Shown one piece after another: positions 39,842-48,283 of a stretch of DNA of 64,000 bases; the stretch's first letter is position 1; the number at the start of each line of letters is the position of its first letter. The notes below the pieces were generated by a model that saw nothing but the letters and a program-made list of their open reading frames with translations, did no database searches and was not told the DNA's origin. Both the position numbers and the translations under genes were made by a program. Location of the stretch: the NCBI GenBank assembly GCA_947495075.1, contig CANLXH010000002.1:186001-250000 (forward strand), given 5' to 3'. The stretch is from an uncultured Croceitalea sp. (GTDB taxonomy: Bacteria > Bacteroidota > Bacteroidia > Flavobacteriales > Flavobacteriaceae).

Positions 39842-40369
39842 ATGCAAAAGGAAGAATGTTTCTACCTAGGCAAAGTCGTTTCAAAATATAGTTTCAAAGG
39901 GGAGGTATTGGTGAAAATCGATACTGATGAACCAGAGATTTACGAAAACATGGAATCAGTTTTTGTTTCAATAGGAAACAATCTGGTTCCATTTTTTATT
40001 GATAGATGCCGCTTACATAAATCAACCCTACTTCGTATCGATTTTGAAGAGGTGAAAGATGAATCCGCTGCGGATAGAATTTTGGGTACAGAATTATATC
40101 TTCCGCTAACCATGCTTCCAAAACTTAGTGGTGATAAATTTTATTTTCATGAGGTTATTGGATTTACACTTTTAGATAAGGCCCATGGTGATATTGGGAT
40201 TATCCAATCAATAAATGACTCTTCCTCTCAAGTTCTTTTTGAAGCAAAAAAGGGAGATAAGGAATTATTGATTCCAGTTACAGATGAAATTATCACTAAA
40301 GTAGATAAGGAGGCCAAAACAATTCATGTGACTACTCCAGAAGGGCTGGTGGATTTATATTTAAATTAG
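39842..40369 (+). CDS. rimM: Ribosome maturation factor RimM
   Basis: This 175-residue protein has the N-terminal RimM beta-barrel (YLGKVVSKYSFKGEVLVKID) and a C-terminal PRC-like barrel (FYFHEVIGFTLLDKAHGDIG, then LIPVTDEIITKVD). RimM helps assemble the 30S head and binds S19. It starts 11 bases after rpsP, the usual arrangement. Confidence 0.96.
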   Translation: MQKEECFYLGKVVSKYSFKGEVLVKIDTDEPEIYENMESVFVSIGNNLVPFFIDRCRLHKSTLLRIDFEEVKDESAADRILGTELYLPLTMLPKLSGDKFYFHEVIGFTLLDKAHGDIGIIQSINDSSSQVLFEAKKGDKELLIPVTDEIITKVDKEAKTIHVTTPEGLVDLYLN

Positions 40370-40372
40370 GTA

Positions 40373-41086
40373 ATGTCCAAGCCTTTTAAATTCAAGGAAT
40401 TTACGATTAATCAAGACCGTTGTGCAATGAAAATAGGTACAGACGGCGTCCTGCTAGGCGCTTGGGCATCCTTGCAAAACAATCCTTATTCTATCTTGGA
40501 TATTGGTGCTGGAACCGGACTTATTGCTTTGCAACTAGCACAACGTTCTCATGCAGAAACGATAGATGCTATAGAGCTTGATAATGATGCCTACGAACAG
40601 TGTGTGGAAAATTTTGAAGCTTCACCATGGGCAGACAGACTTTTCTGTTATCATGCCAGCCTAGATGAATTTGTAGCGGAAATAGATGAAACTTACGATT
40701 TAATAGTTTCTAACCCACCTTTCTATACAGAACAAGTTTCCAGTGGCGACGAATCTCGTGACACTGCAAGACAAAATTTAGCTTTACCATTTGATGAATT
40801 AGTACAAAGCGTTAAAAAATTACTTTCAACTAATGGGAGTTTTGCTACTGTAATTCCGTTTAAAGAAGAAAAATACTTTATAGCGTTAGCTAAGAAAAAT
40901 CATTTGTACTTGAATAGATTAACTCGAGTTAGAGGAACTTCAGCTACTGAAGTTAAACGAAGCCTCTTACAGTTTTCATTTCAAGAAACTACATTAGTAG
41001 AAAATGAACTGATAATTGAAATAGGCAGGCATGAATATACTCAAGAATACAAAAAACTAACTGCTCCTTTCTATTTGAAAATGTAA
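40373..41086 (+). CDS. trmN6: tRNA1(Val) A37 N6-methyltransferase-like enzyme
   Basis: This 237-residue protein is a YfiC/TrmN6-type SAM methyltransferase. Motif I is LDIGAGTGLIALQLAQR (about 45-61) and the catalytic motif is SNPPFYTEQ (about 116-124), the NPPF signature of N6-adenine methylation. It probably modifies A37 of tRNA-Val. It starts three bases after rimM and ends inside an inverted repeat that overlaps the promoter region of the next gene. Confidence 0.88.
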   Translation: MSKPFKFKEFTINQDRCAMKIGTDGVLLGAWASLQNNPYSILDIGAGTGLIALQLAQRSHAETIDAIELDNDAYEQCVENFEASPWADRLFCYHASLDEFVAEIDETYDLIVSNPPFYTEQVSSGDESRDTARQNLALPFDELVQSVKKLLSTNGSFATVIPFKEEKYFIALAKKNHLYLNRLTRVRGTSATEVKRSLLQFSFQETTLVENELIIEIGRHEYTQEYKKLTAPFYLKM

Positions 41087-41110
41087 CATAGGTGTTCCAA
41101 AATGTTACAT
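41081..41110. promoter_or_regulatory. 9-bp inverted repeat upstream of the acyl-CoA dehydrogenase gene
   Basis: ATGTAACAT (41081-41089, including the trmN6 stop) and ATGTTACAT (41102-41110) are perfect complements 12 bases apart. The site lies just upstream of the -7 box at 41119-41126, where a dimeric repressor could block RNA polymerase. Confidence 0.55.
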
Positions 41111-41118
41111 ATCATTAG

Positions 41119-41126
41119 TACCTTTG
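41119..41126 (+). promoter_or_regulatory. -7 box of the glutaryl-CoA dehydrogenase gene
   Basis: TACCTTTG matches TAnnTTTG exactly, 17 bases before the start codon. No clear -33 TTG is present; an activator may replace it. Confidence 0.5.
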
Positions 41127-41142
41127 GGAAAATTTATTATGC

Positions 41143-42321
41143 ATGAGGCCAGATTTATTTGAAGCACCTGACTACTACAATTTAAACGATTTACTTTCGG
41201 AAGAGCACAAATTAATTCGTGATGCAGCACGCCAGTGGGTAAAGCGAGATGTTTCACCTATTATCGAAACCTATGCTCAGAAAGCAGAATTCCCAAAACA
41301 AATCATAAGTGGTTTAGCAGAAATTGGTGCTTTTGGACCCTATATTCCAGAAGAATATGGAGGTGCTGGGTTAGACCAAATTAGTTATGGTATAATTATG
41401 CAAGAAATAGAGCGTGGTGATAGTGGTGTACGTTCAACGGCATCGGTGCAATCTTCGCTTGTAATGTACCCTATTTTTACTTACGGAACAGAAGAACAAC
41501 GCAAAAAGTATTTACCAAAACTAGCTACGGGTGAGTGGATGGGCTCTTTTGGTTTAACAGAACCTAATCATGGTTCTAATCCAGGAGGAATGGAAACCAA
41601 GTATAAAGATATGGGTGACCACTATTTACTGAACGGTGCTAAACTCTGGATATCTAATTCTCCCTTCTGTGATGTAGCTGTAGTCTGGGCAAAAAATGAA
41701 GAAGGTAGAATTCACGGTCTTATCGTAGAACGCGGAATGGAAGGTTTTTCTACACCGGAAACACATAACAAATGGTCTCTTAGAGCTTCTGCTACTGGGG
41801 AGTTAATTTTTGATAATGTAAAGGTTCCTAAAGAGAATTTACTACCTAATAAAACGGGGCTTGGAGCACCACTTGGTTGTTTGGATTCTGCCCGTTACGG
41901 AATAGCTTGGGGTGCTATTGGCGCTGCTATGGATTGTTACGATACTGCTTTGCGTTACGCTAAAGAACGTGTGCAATTTGGCAAACCAATTGCTGCTTTT
42001 CAATTACAACAAAAGAAGTTGGCCGAAATGATTACCGAAATCACCAAAGCACAATTATTGGCTTTTCGCTTGGGGCAATTAAAGAACGAAGGTCGTGCAA
42101 CTACAGCTCAAATTTCTATGGCTAAACGTAATAATGTGGATATGGCCATTAAGATTGCCCGTGAAGCTAGACAAATGTTAGGCGGCATGGGTATTACTGG
42201 CGAATACAGTATTATGCGTCATATGATGAATCTAGAAAGTGTAATTACTTACGAGGGAACCCATGATATTCACCTGCTAATTACGGGTGCAGATATTACA
42301 GGTCACCAAGCTTTTAAGTAG
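41143..42321 (+). CDS. Glutaryl-CoA dehydrogenase-type acyl-CoA dehydrogenase
   Basis: This 392-residue FAD enzyme has the acyl-CoA dehydrogenase fold. The FAD/substrate motif is FGLTEPNHGSNPGGMETKY, followed by LNGAKLWISNSPFCDVAVVW; near the C-terminus is SVITYEGTHDIHLLITG, with the catalytic Glu in YEGT. The SARYGIAWG segment with its Arg is typical of glutaryl-CoA dehydrogenase, which oxidises and decarboxylates glutaryl-CoA to crotonyl-CoA in lysine and tryptophan breakdown. Length matches the family. The gene is probably single with its own promoter. A general short-chain dehydrogenase is the alternative. Confidence 0.9.
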   Translation: MRPDLFEAPDYYNLNDLLSEEHKLIRDAARQWVKRDVSPIIETYAQKAEFPKQIISGLAEIGAFGPYIPEEYGGAGLDQISYGIIMQEIERGDSGVRSTASVQSSLVMYPIFTYGTEEQRKKYLPKLATGEWMGSFGLTEPNHGSNPGGMETKYKDMGDHYLLNGAKLWISNSPFCDVAVVWAKNEEGRIHGLIVERGMEGFSTPETHNKWSLRASATGELIFDNVKVPKENLLPNKTGLGAPLGCLDSARYGIAWGAIGAAMDCYDTALRYAKERVQFGKPIAAFQLQQKKLAEMITEITKAQLLAFRLGQLKNEGRATTAQISMAKRNNVDMAIKIAREARQMLGGMGITGEYSIMRHMMNLESVITYEGTHDIHLLITGADITGHQAFK

Positions 42322-42322
42322 A

Positions 42323-42958
42323 TTAGTACCACTCTAAATTTAAAGATGGCTTATCCTTTAAGTCTAATGCTAAATTTTCTTTACTACCATTAAAATTTAG
42401 AATTTTAGGACAAAAATCTATGATATCCTGCGCAAGTTCGTCAGTATCTTCTAATGGAATAACAAATTTAAGAGTGAGCCAATTTTTGCCTGCTCCTTCA
42501 ACTGTGCATCCATTATAACCATGCCACTTTTCAATCTTTTCATAGATTTCTAAATTGGTATGTTCAGGTGATGTTGAAGTAGTATTCATATATTTAATTG
42601 GGATTAATGGGTCTTCTGCTTTAAGTAATCGTAATTCATGAAGTCCATCTATGCTTTCATTGCCATTGTCCGAAAGAAATATAACATACCCTTTAAATAC
42701 AAGACGATTTTTAAGTTCTTTTAGTACAGCAGGAGCATCAAAATGACCCAACCTTACAGCAATTGCTGGTATTTCGTGAGTTTCATCAACAGGGATTTTT
42801 ATAAATGCTGCTTTTGTTTGATTTCTAAGCATCAACAATACTTCTTGATCAAATTCTATTTCATTAGCAAGAGACTTTTCCGCTTCGTTTAAAGTAGGAG
42901 GTTGCGCAGATAAAGTAATTGTAATTAAAACCAGTATTAGAGTACTTAATTTTTTCAT
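42323..42958 (-). CDS. Secreted DUF4253-like protein
   Basis: This 211-residue protein has a signal peptide (MKKLSTLILVLITITLSAQ). The C-terminal part resembles DUF4253: WHGYNGCTVEGAGKNWLTLK, then DTDELAQDIIDFCPKIL, with the conserved Cys-Pro of that family. Function is unknown. It converges on the dehydrogenase, ending one base after its stop, and starts divergently from the aminotransferase gene. Confidence 0.75.
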   Translation of the reverse strand: MKKLSTLILVLITITLSAQPPTLNEAEKSLANEIEFDQEVLLMLRNQTKAAFIKIPVDETHEIPAIAVRLGHFDAPAVLKELKNRLVFKGYVIFLSDNGNESIDGLHELRLLKAEDPLIPIKYMNTTSTSPEHTNLEIYEKIEKWHGYNGCTVEGAGKNWLTLKFVIPLEDTDELAQDIIDFCPKILNFNGSKENLALDLKDKPSLNLEWY

Positions 42959-43085
42959 GTTTTATTTGTATGTGATACGAGATTAAACGCAGAAAGTTTA
43001 TCATTCGTATTTCTGGGAATACCATTAATTTATTCTTGTTATTATGTACTTTTAAATAGCAGTGAATCATCAGAAGTCAAAAAAT

Positions 43086-44360
43086 ATGGAACCTAAAAAT
43101 AGAAGGGCTTTTTTAAAACGTTTTGGTCAAGGTGCTCTAGCATCAATGAGTATGCCTCTATTTGGAAATACATTGGCAGATAGTTGGAAAGTGGATGGTA
43201 TTTCTAGTGGAGATACCAACTCTGAAGTCTATTGGGAGCTTGTAAAATCTCAGTTCAATATAGCGGAAGGCTTATCCTATTTTAACAATGCTTCTCTTGG
43301 AGCCTCATCCATCAAGATTCAGCAGGAGACTCAAAAGTTCAGAAATCTATTGGATGGTTTTCCATCCAAATACATGTGGGGAGGATGGTCCGATGAAAAA
43401 GAAGCTGTACGCAAAAAGGTTGCCAATTTACTCGCTGTTAATCGTGAAGAAATTGCATTGATTCATAATACTACCGAAGGTATGAATCTTATCGCTAGAA
43501 GTTTTGATTTACAACCCGGAGACGAGATTATTATAGCTAACCATGAACATGCGAGCGGAACCATTCCATGGGAAGTTTGGCAAGAGAGTAAAGGCATTAA
43601 ATTAATACGACCAGAATTACCTGTTCTACCCAAAAGTGTTGAGGAATTAACAGCTGTCTACAGAAAGGCAATTACTCCAAAAACAAAACTAATATCCATG
43701 TGCCATATCGTAAATACTAATGGTATGATACTTCCTGTAAAAGAAGTGTCTAAGATTGCTCATGAAAAAGGGATATTAGTAGCTGTAGATGGAGCGCAAT
43801 CTGCAGGAATGTTTACCATAGATTTAAGCGATTTAGGGTGTGACTTTTATACCGCTAGTTCGCATAAATGGCTTTTTTCACCTAAGGGAGTGGGTATTTT
43901 TTATGCAAGGCAAGAAAGTCAAAAATATCTAAAACCTTTAATGGTTGCTAGAGGTCATCAAGACCAGAGTATTCGTCGTTTAGAAAATTATAATACACGC
44001 AATCTTCCTGAAGTATTGGGATTGGGAGCATCTATTGATTTTCATAATACTATTGGTGCAAAAGAAATACATGAACGCAGTTTTGAACTCAAGTCTTACT
44101 TCCGTTCTAAAGTAGAAAATGACAATCGCTTTACATTAAAAAGCCCTATTGCAGATACACTTTCTTCGGCCATACAGGTGGTTGAAGTAAATGGTAAAAA
44201 TGTAAAAGATGTGAAACAAAAGCTATGGGAATATTATGGTATTGATTGCAGACCAATGAGTAGTCACAGTCTAAATGCACTCCGGTTTTCTTTTGCTATC
44301 TACATCACTAAAAAAGATATTGATTATTTGGTTGAAGCACTTAAAGAACTTGTTTTATGA
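43086..44360 (+). CDS. Tat-exported class V aminotransferase-like PLP enzyme
   Basis: The ATG at 43086 gives a 424-residue protein starting MEPKNRRAFLKRFGQGALAS, a twin-arginine signal (NRRAFLKR); an upstream GTG adds eight residues and is not needed. The PLP domain has HNTTEGMNLIARSF, AVDGAQSAGMF and the lysine in YTASSHKWLFSPKG. It is related to isopenicillin-N epimerase/EgtE-type or cysteine desulfurase-like enzymes. A periplasmic PLP enzyme of this type is seen in several Flavobacteria, but its substrate is unknown. Its 3' end overlaps the molybdoenzyme gene on the other strand by 37 bases. Confidence 0.85.
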   Translation: MEPKNRRAFLKRFGQGALASMSMPLFGNTLADSWKVDGISSGDTNSEVYWELVKSQFNIAEGLSYFNNASLGASSIKIQQETQKFRNLLDGFPSKYMWGGWSDEKEAVRKKVANLLAVNREEIALIHNTTEGMNLIARSFDLQPGDEIIIANHEHASGTIPWEVWQESKGIKLIRPELPVLPKSVEELTAVYRKAITPKTKLISMCHIVNTNGMILPVKEVSKIAHEKGILVAVDGAQSAGMFTIDLSDLGCDFYTASSHKWLFSPKGVGIFYARQESQKYLKPLMVARGHQDQSIRRLENYNTRNLPEVLGLGASIDFHNTIGAKEIHERSFELKSYFRSKVENDNRFTLKSPIADTLSSAIQVVEVNGKNVKDVKQKLWEYYGIDCRPMSSHSLNALRFSFAIYITKKDIDYLVEALKELVL

Positions 44361-46645
44361 ATCTTTACTTTAATTGACTTACTTATAGGTGTTTTACTTC
44401 TATCAGCAAAGTGGTTATAAGGCACCAATACATTAGTTTCGGGAAAATAAGCTCCTAAATTTCCTTTAGGGATATTGTAAGGGATAATGCGGAAATTGTG
44501 TGCTGTACGCACAGTATCATCATAGGTGCTTGTGATGTCTACAACATCGAGTTTATTAAGATTGTATTCTTCCATGTCCACTTTACTTATAAAGAGCACC
44601 CTTCTTTCATTATATACTCCCCTGTATCTATCATCTAAACCATAAATAGTAGTATTAAATTGGTCATGGGATCTAATGGTCATCAACATAAAATCATCTT
44701 CAGCTAATGAATGGTCAGGAAGTTTGTTCATCGTTAATTGTGCTTTACCATTGGGCAGCTTACTAAAATCTAAATCTCTAACATTATTTGGCAGATAATA
44801 GCCAACTCCTTTGGAACGTTCCTCCGTTTTTTCAAAGCCTTTAATTACTTTATCAATCTTCTCTCGCACCAACTCATAATCTTGTCCAAGCACTTTCCAA
44901 TCCATAGAATGTTTGCCATTAAAATAGGTGTCTGCGATTGTCGCAATGATTTCTGGTTCACTCATTAAGTTATTGGAAGCAGGTTTTAGAACACCTCTAG
45001 ACTGCGTAACCCGCCCCATACTATTCTCAACGGTAAAATTTCGTTGTTTTCCATTCTTCATATCCTTTTCAGAACGTCCCAACGTAGGTAGTATTAAAGC
45101 AGTTTTACCAGTAACCAAATGTGTGCGATTGAGTTTTGTACTTACTTGTACAGTTAGTTCACAACTTTGTAGTGCTTTAGCAGTATATTTTGTATCAGAG
45201 GCTGCCATTAAAAAGTTGCCACCCAAGCACATGAAAACTTTGGCTTTTCCATCGTGCATGGCTTTCATTGCACCCACTGTATCTACACCTTCTTTACTTG
45301 GAGGAATAAAACCCAAATACTTTTCAATTCTTTTGTTTAAATCTTTATCCACAAAATGCATGATTCCCACAGAACGGTCGCCTTGTACATTACTGTGACC
45401 CCGAACAGGGCAAGTACCCGCATTAGGTTTTCCTATAGCTCCTTTTAGCAATAAAAGGTTAACATATTCCCTTATATTTTCTACTCCATTTTTATGCTGG
45501 GTAAGACCCATAGCCCAACATACTATAATCTTGGATTTTTTTGATAGAAGTTCAACTGTTTTATTAATGGCGTCTTCAGATACACCACACTGGTTTAATA
45601 AATCGTTTTTATCGTAATTATCAAGGTCATTTATTAAAACCTCGTAGCCTTCTACATATTGATTTATAAATTGATGGTCAAAAACAGTTTTATCTATTCT
45701 ATCCAGTTTGGCCAACCGTTTTAGAATCAGTTTAACCAAGGCAATATCTTGATTGATATTTACCTGTAGGTGAATGTCAGCTAAATCGGTTCCCGAACCT
45801 ATTAAACCTTTTAAATTTTGTGGGTTCCTAAAATTAACCAATCCTGTTTCTTCCAACGGATTTATGCTTATAACCTTACCTCCGTTATTTTTACATTTTT
45901 CCAATGCAGATAACATCCTTGGATGATTAGTTCCTGGATTTTGCCCTGCTACTAGTACCACTTCAGCTTCATATAAGTCTTCAAGTTTTACAGAACCTTT
46001 TCCTATACCAAGCGTTTCGCCAAGTGCTACACCACTACTTTCATGGCACATATTAGAACAATCTGGCATGTTATTGGTTCCAAACGCACGGGCAAACATT
46101 CCGTATAAAAAAGCAGCTTCGTTACTGGAACGCCCTGAAGTATAAAAAATAGCTTCATTCGGAGAATTTAACTTTTTAAGCTCTTCAACTATTAACTCAA
46201 AAGCTTCTTTCCATGCAATAGGCTCATAATAAATACTACCTGGTTTTAGCACCAAAGGTTCTGTGAGCCTACCTAATTTATTGAGTTCATAATCACTAAG
46301 TCTAGAAAGTTCTTCCACAGAATTATGTACAAAGAAATTTTTATCCGCTTTTGTATTGGTTGCCTCATCTGCCAAGGCTTTGGCACCATTCTCACAATAT
46401 TCAGCAATTTTTGATGGTTTTTCTGGGTCTGGCCACGCGCAACTTGGGCAATCAAAACCATCTTTCTGGTTCATCTCTAATAAGCTTTTCATAGAACGAA
46501 CAATGCCCATTTCCTTAAAACCGTGTCGCAAAGCTTCTTTAATTCCTAACATTCCAGCAGCATGTGCAATAGGGTCTTCTAAGTGGATATCTGTAAACTT
46601 TTCTGAACCTCTAATAGAAATGTTTCTCTTAAATTCTTTTGACAT
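44324..46645 (-). CDS. FdhF/YdeP-family molybdopterin oxidoreductase
   Basis: This 773-residue protein belongs to the FdhF/YdeP branch of molybdopterin enzymes. The N-terminus has GFDCPSCAWPDP with two Cys, the centre has PDCSNMCHESSGVALGETLG and AGQNPGTNHPRML, and the C-terminus has a molybdopterin-dinucleotide domain with SHDQFNTTIYGLDDRYRG. It lacks the full four-Cys Fe-S motif and selenocysteine of formate dehydrogenase, so the substrate is uncertain; this family is linked to acid or stress response in other bacteria. It is 12 bases after a small DUF7009-like gene, probably one operon. Confidence 0.88.
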   Translation of the reverse strand: MSKEFKRNISIRGSEKFTDIHLEDPIAHAAGMLGIKEALRHGFKEMGIVRSMKSLLEMNQKDGFDCPSCAWPDPEKPSKIAEYCENGAKALADEATNTKADKNFFVHNSVEELSRLSDYELNKLGRLTEPLVLKPGSIYYEPIAWKEAFELIVEELKKLNSPNEAIFYTSGRSSNEAAFLYGMFARAFGTNNMPDCSNMCHESSGVALGETLGIGKGSVKLEDLYEAEVVLVAGQNPGTNHPRMLSALEKCKNNGGKVISINPLEETGLVNFRNPQNLKGLIGSGTDLADIHLQVNINQDIALVKLILKRLAKLDRIDKTVFDHQFINQYVEGYEVLINDLDNYDKNDLLNQCGVSEDAINKTVELLSKKSKIIVCWAMGLTQHKNGVENIREYVNLLLLKGAIGKPNAGTCPVRGHSNVQGDRSVGIMHFVDKDLNKRIEKYLGFIPPSKEGVDTVGAMKAMHDGKAKVFMCLGGNFLMAASDTKYTAKALQSCELTVQVSTKLNRTHLVTGKTALILPTLGRSEKDMKNGKQRNFTVENSMGRVTQSRGVLKPASNNLMSEPEIIATIADTYFNGKHSMDWKVLGQDYELVREKIDKVIKGFEKTEERSKGVGYYLPNNVRDLDFSKLPNGKAQLTMNKLPDHSLAEDDFMLMTIRSHDQFNTTIYGLDDRYRGVYNERRVLFISKVDMEEYNLNKLDVVDITSTYDDTVRTAHNFRIIPYNIPKGNLGAYFPETNVLVPYNHFADRSKTPISKSIKVKIHKTSSLSASTK

Positions 46646-46657
46646 TATAACCTAATT

Positions 46658-47032
46658 TTAGGTTTTAGCAGTTGCTTTTGGGTTTGGATAGTTATCCGTC
46701 TGATCTTCTATTCTATTATCCAAACATGTAAAATCTTTTTCTAGTAAAAGTGAGAGCCTGCTTCCATTTGAAAGCTTTTGTATGTTTTCAAATCCTACAA
46801 TTTCATTACTATACCAGTTTTCTAATTGAGCTTTTGGAACATTTAATATTATTTTATCATTGGCAAAAATGGCTGTCATTTCATTTTGCTCCTCTACCAT
46901 TTTAACTGCGTATATAAAACTATGAGATTCAAATAGTGTTTGTTCTTCAATTGAGCCAGTTTCTGTAAGTGTTTTCACTTCTGATTGGGTAAGGCGAAAA
47001 CGAATAGAATTTCCTTTGATTCGTATTTTCAC
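46658..47032 (-). CDS. DUF7009-like small protein
   Basis: This 124-residue protein starts MKIRIKGNSIRFRLTQSEV, the hallmark of a small family (DUF7009 in recent collections, from memory), and ends with a CLDNRIEDQTDNYPNPKA-like tail. It often lies next to FdhF/YdeP genes, as here, so a role in making or supporting the molybdoenzyme is plausible. Function is unproven. Confidence 0.7.
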   Translation of the reverse strand: MKIRIKGNSIRFRLTQSEVKTLTETGSIEEQTLFESHSFIYAVKMVEEQNEMTAIFANDKIILNVPKAQLENWYSNEIVGFENIQKLSNGSRLSLLLEKDFTCLDNRIEDQTDNYPNPKATAKT

Positions 47033-47098
47033 TTTTCTTCTTTTTAAGAATATTAAAGCTACGTTTTTAATTACAAAAAGAATATGATTAGCTAAAAT

Positions 47099-47566
47099 CT
47101 ATTCGCGCTTATCAAAAGGAATAATCTCTCCTTTTTCCACATATTTTTTTAACCCGTTCAACAACATTGCCCAACAAAAAGAAGATTGGCGGAATTCGTC
47201 ATTACACTCTGGCCAATTTATATGCTTAAACTTAAGGCGTACAAGACCATTTATTTCTTCTATATCAAAACCAAAAATAGTTGAATTCCAATTCTCATCA
47301 GATTTGGTCATTTCTATATAAAAGCTCTCATTAACTTTGCAACTTATTACTTTACCATACCAATCATAATTAGAGGTGAAATTTAGATTGTAAATCGCTC
47401 CAATCTCTGGAGTTCCAGAAGACTTAAGTGGCCACCAATTATTTAAATGTTTAGGTAATGTTATTGCTTCATAAACCTCTTCTAGAGAAGCTTTAATGAA
47501 CAAATCGTGATGAATAGAAAAAATTTCTTTAGCTACCATGCTTTCCTTTGATTCTGGTTTTGCCAA
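47099..47566 (-). CDS. SRPBCC (AHSA1-like) protein
   Basis: This 155-residue protein has the AHSA1/START-like pattern: DLFIKASLEEVYEAITLPKH, a middle with NLNFTSNYDWYGKV, and a final helix FCWAMLLNGLKKYVEKG. Members bind hydrophobic ligands or act in Hsp90 regulation. It is 26 bases downstream of the ABC ATPase gene on the same strand, so it may be the last gene of the permease operon. Confidence 0.85.
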   Translation of the reverse strand: MAKPESKESMVAKEIFSIHHDLFIKASLEEVYEAITLPKHLNNWWPLKSSGTPEIGAIYNLNFTSNYDWYGKVISCKVNESFYIEMTKSDENWNSTIFGFDIEEINGLVRLKFKHINWPECNDEFRQSSFCWAMLLNGLKKYVEKGEIIPFDKRE

Positions 47567-47592
47567 TACCTACAAGGCAAAAAAAGCAATTT

Positions 47593-48255
47593 TTATATCA
47601 TCCTGCCATCTAATAAATTAACAATACGCGAGCCATAAGCAGCATTTTTCTCAGAATGTGTTACTTGTATGATAGTGACACCTTCAGTATTTAATTGTTT
47701 AAAAAGCTCCATGATTTCTTCGCTCTGTTGCGAATTTAGGTTCCCAGTAGGCTCATCTGCTAAAATCAATTTTGGGTTTGCAATTAAAGCTCGCGCCACT
47801 CCAACCAGTTGTTGTTGACCACCGCTAAGTTGTGCCGGAAACAAATCTTTTTTACCTACTATATTAAACCTATCCAGCATATCTGCAACCATAGCTTTGC
47901 GTTCAGCACCTTTAACTTTTTTATACAACAAAGGCATTTCTAGGTTTTCTTGTACTGTTAATTCATCTAATAAATGATATGACTGAAACACAAAACCTAT
48001 GTACTCCTTATAAAGATTAGAACGTAGTTTCTCTTTTAAGTTATGCACAGACTCGTCTAGAAAGTTATATTCACCTTCATCAAAACCATCCAACATTCCA
48101 ATTACATTAAGCAGCGTTGATTTTCCAGAACCAGACGGTCCCATTATAGAAATAAACTCTCCTTCTTCTACCTGTAGATTAATGTCTTTTAACAGAAAGA
48201 TTCTTTGACCTCCTGAATTGACCCATTTGAAAATATTATTTAGTTGTAGTAACAT
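47593..48255 (-). CDS. ABC transporter ATP-binding protein (MacB/LolD type)
   Basis: This 220-residue ATPase has Walker A GPSGSGKST (about 39-47), a Q-loop FQSYHLLDELT, signature LSGGQQQLVGVARAL and Walker B LILADEPTGNLNSQQ. It is the only ATPase of the locus and sits downstream of seven permease genes, so it probably powers all or several of them. LolD/MacB-type ATPases drive mechanotransmission across the envelope for lipoprotein, peptide or antibiotic movement. Confidence 0.94.
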   Translation of the reverse strand: MLLQLNNIFKWVNSGGQRIFLLKDINLQVEEGEFISIMGPSGSGKSTLLNVIGMLDGFDEGEYNFLDESVHNLKEKLRSNLYKEYIGFVFQSYHLLDELTVQENLEMPLLYKKVKGAERKAMVADMLDRFNIVGKKDLFPAQLSGGQQQLVGVARALIANPKLILADEPTGNLNSQQSEEIMELFKQLNTEGVTIIQVTHSEKNAAYGSRIVNLLDGRMI

Positions 48256-48283
48256 GATATTTTTTAAATAATTTAATGATTAA

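Noticed and set aside
39476-39884. Ser/Ala-rich and Phe/Ser-rich frames on the minus strand
   Set aside because: They are mirror images of the low-complexity tail of S16.
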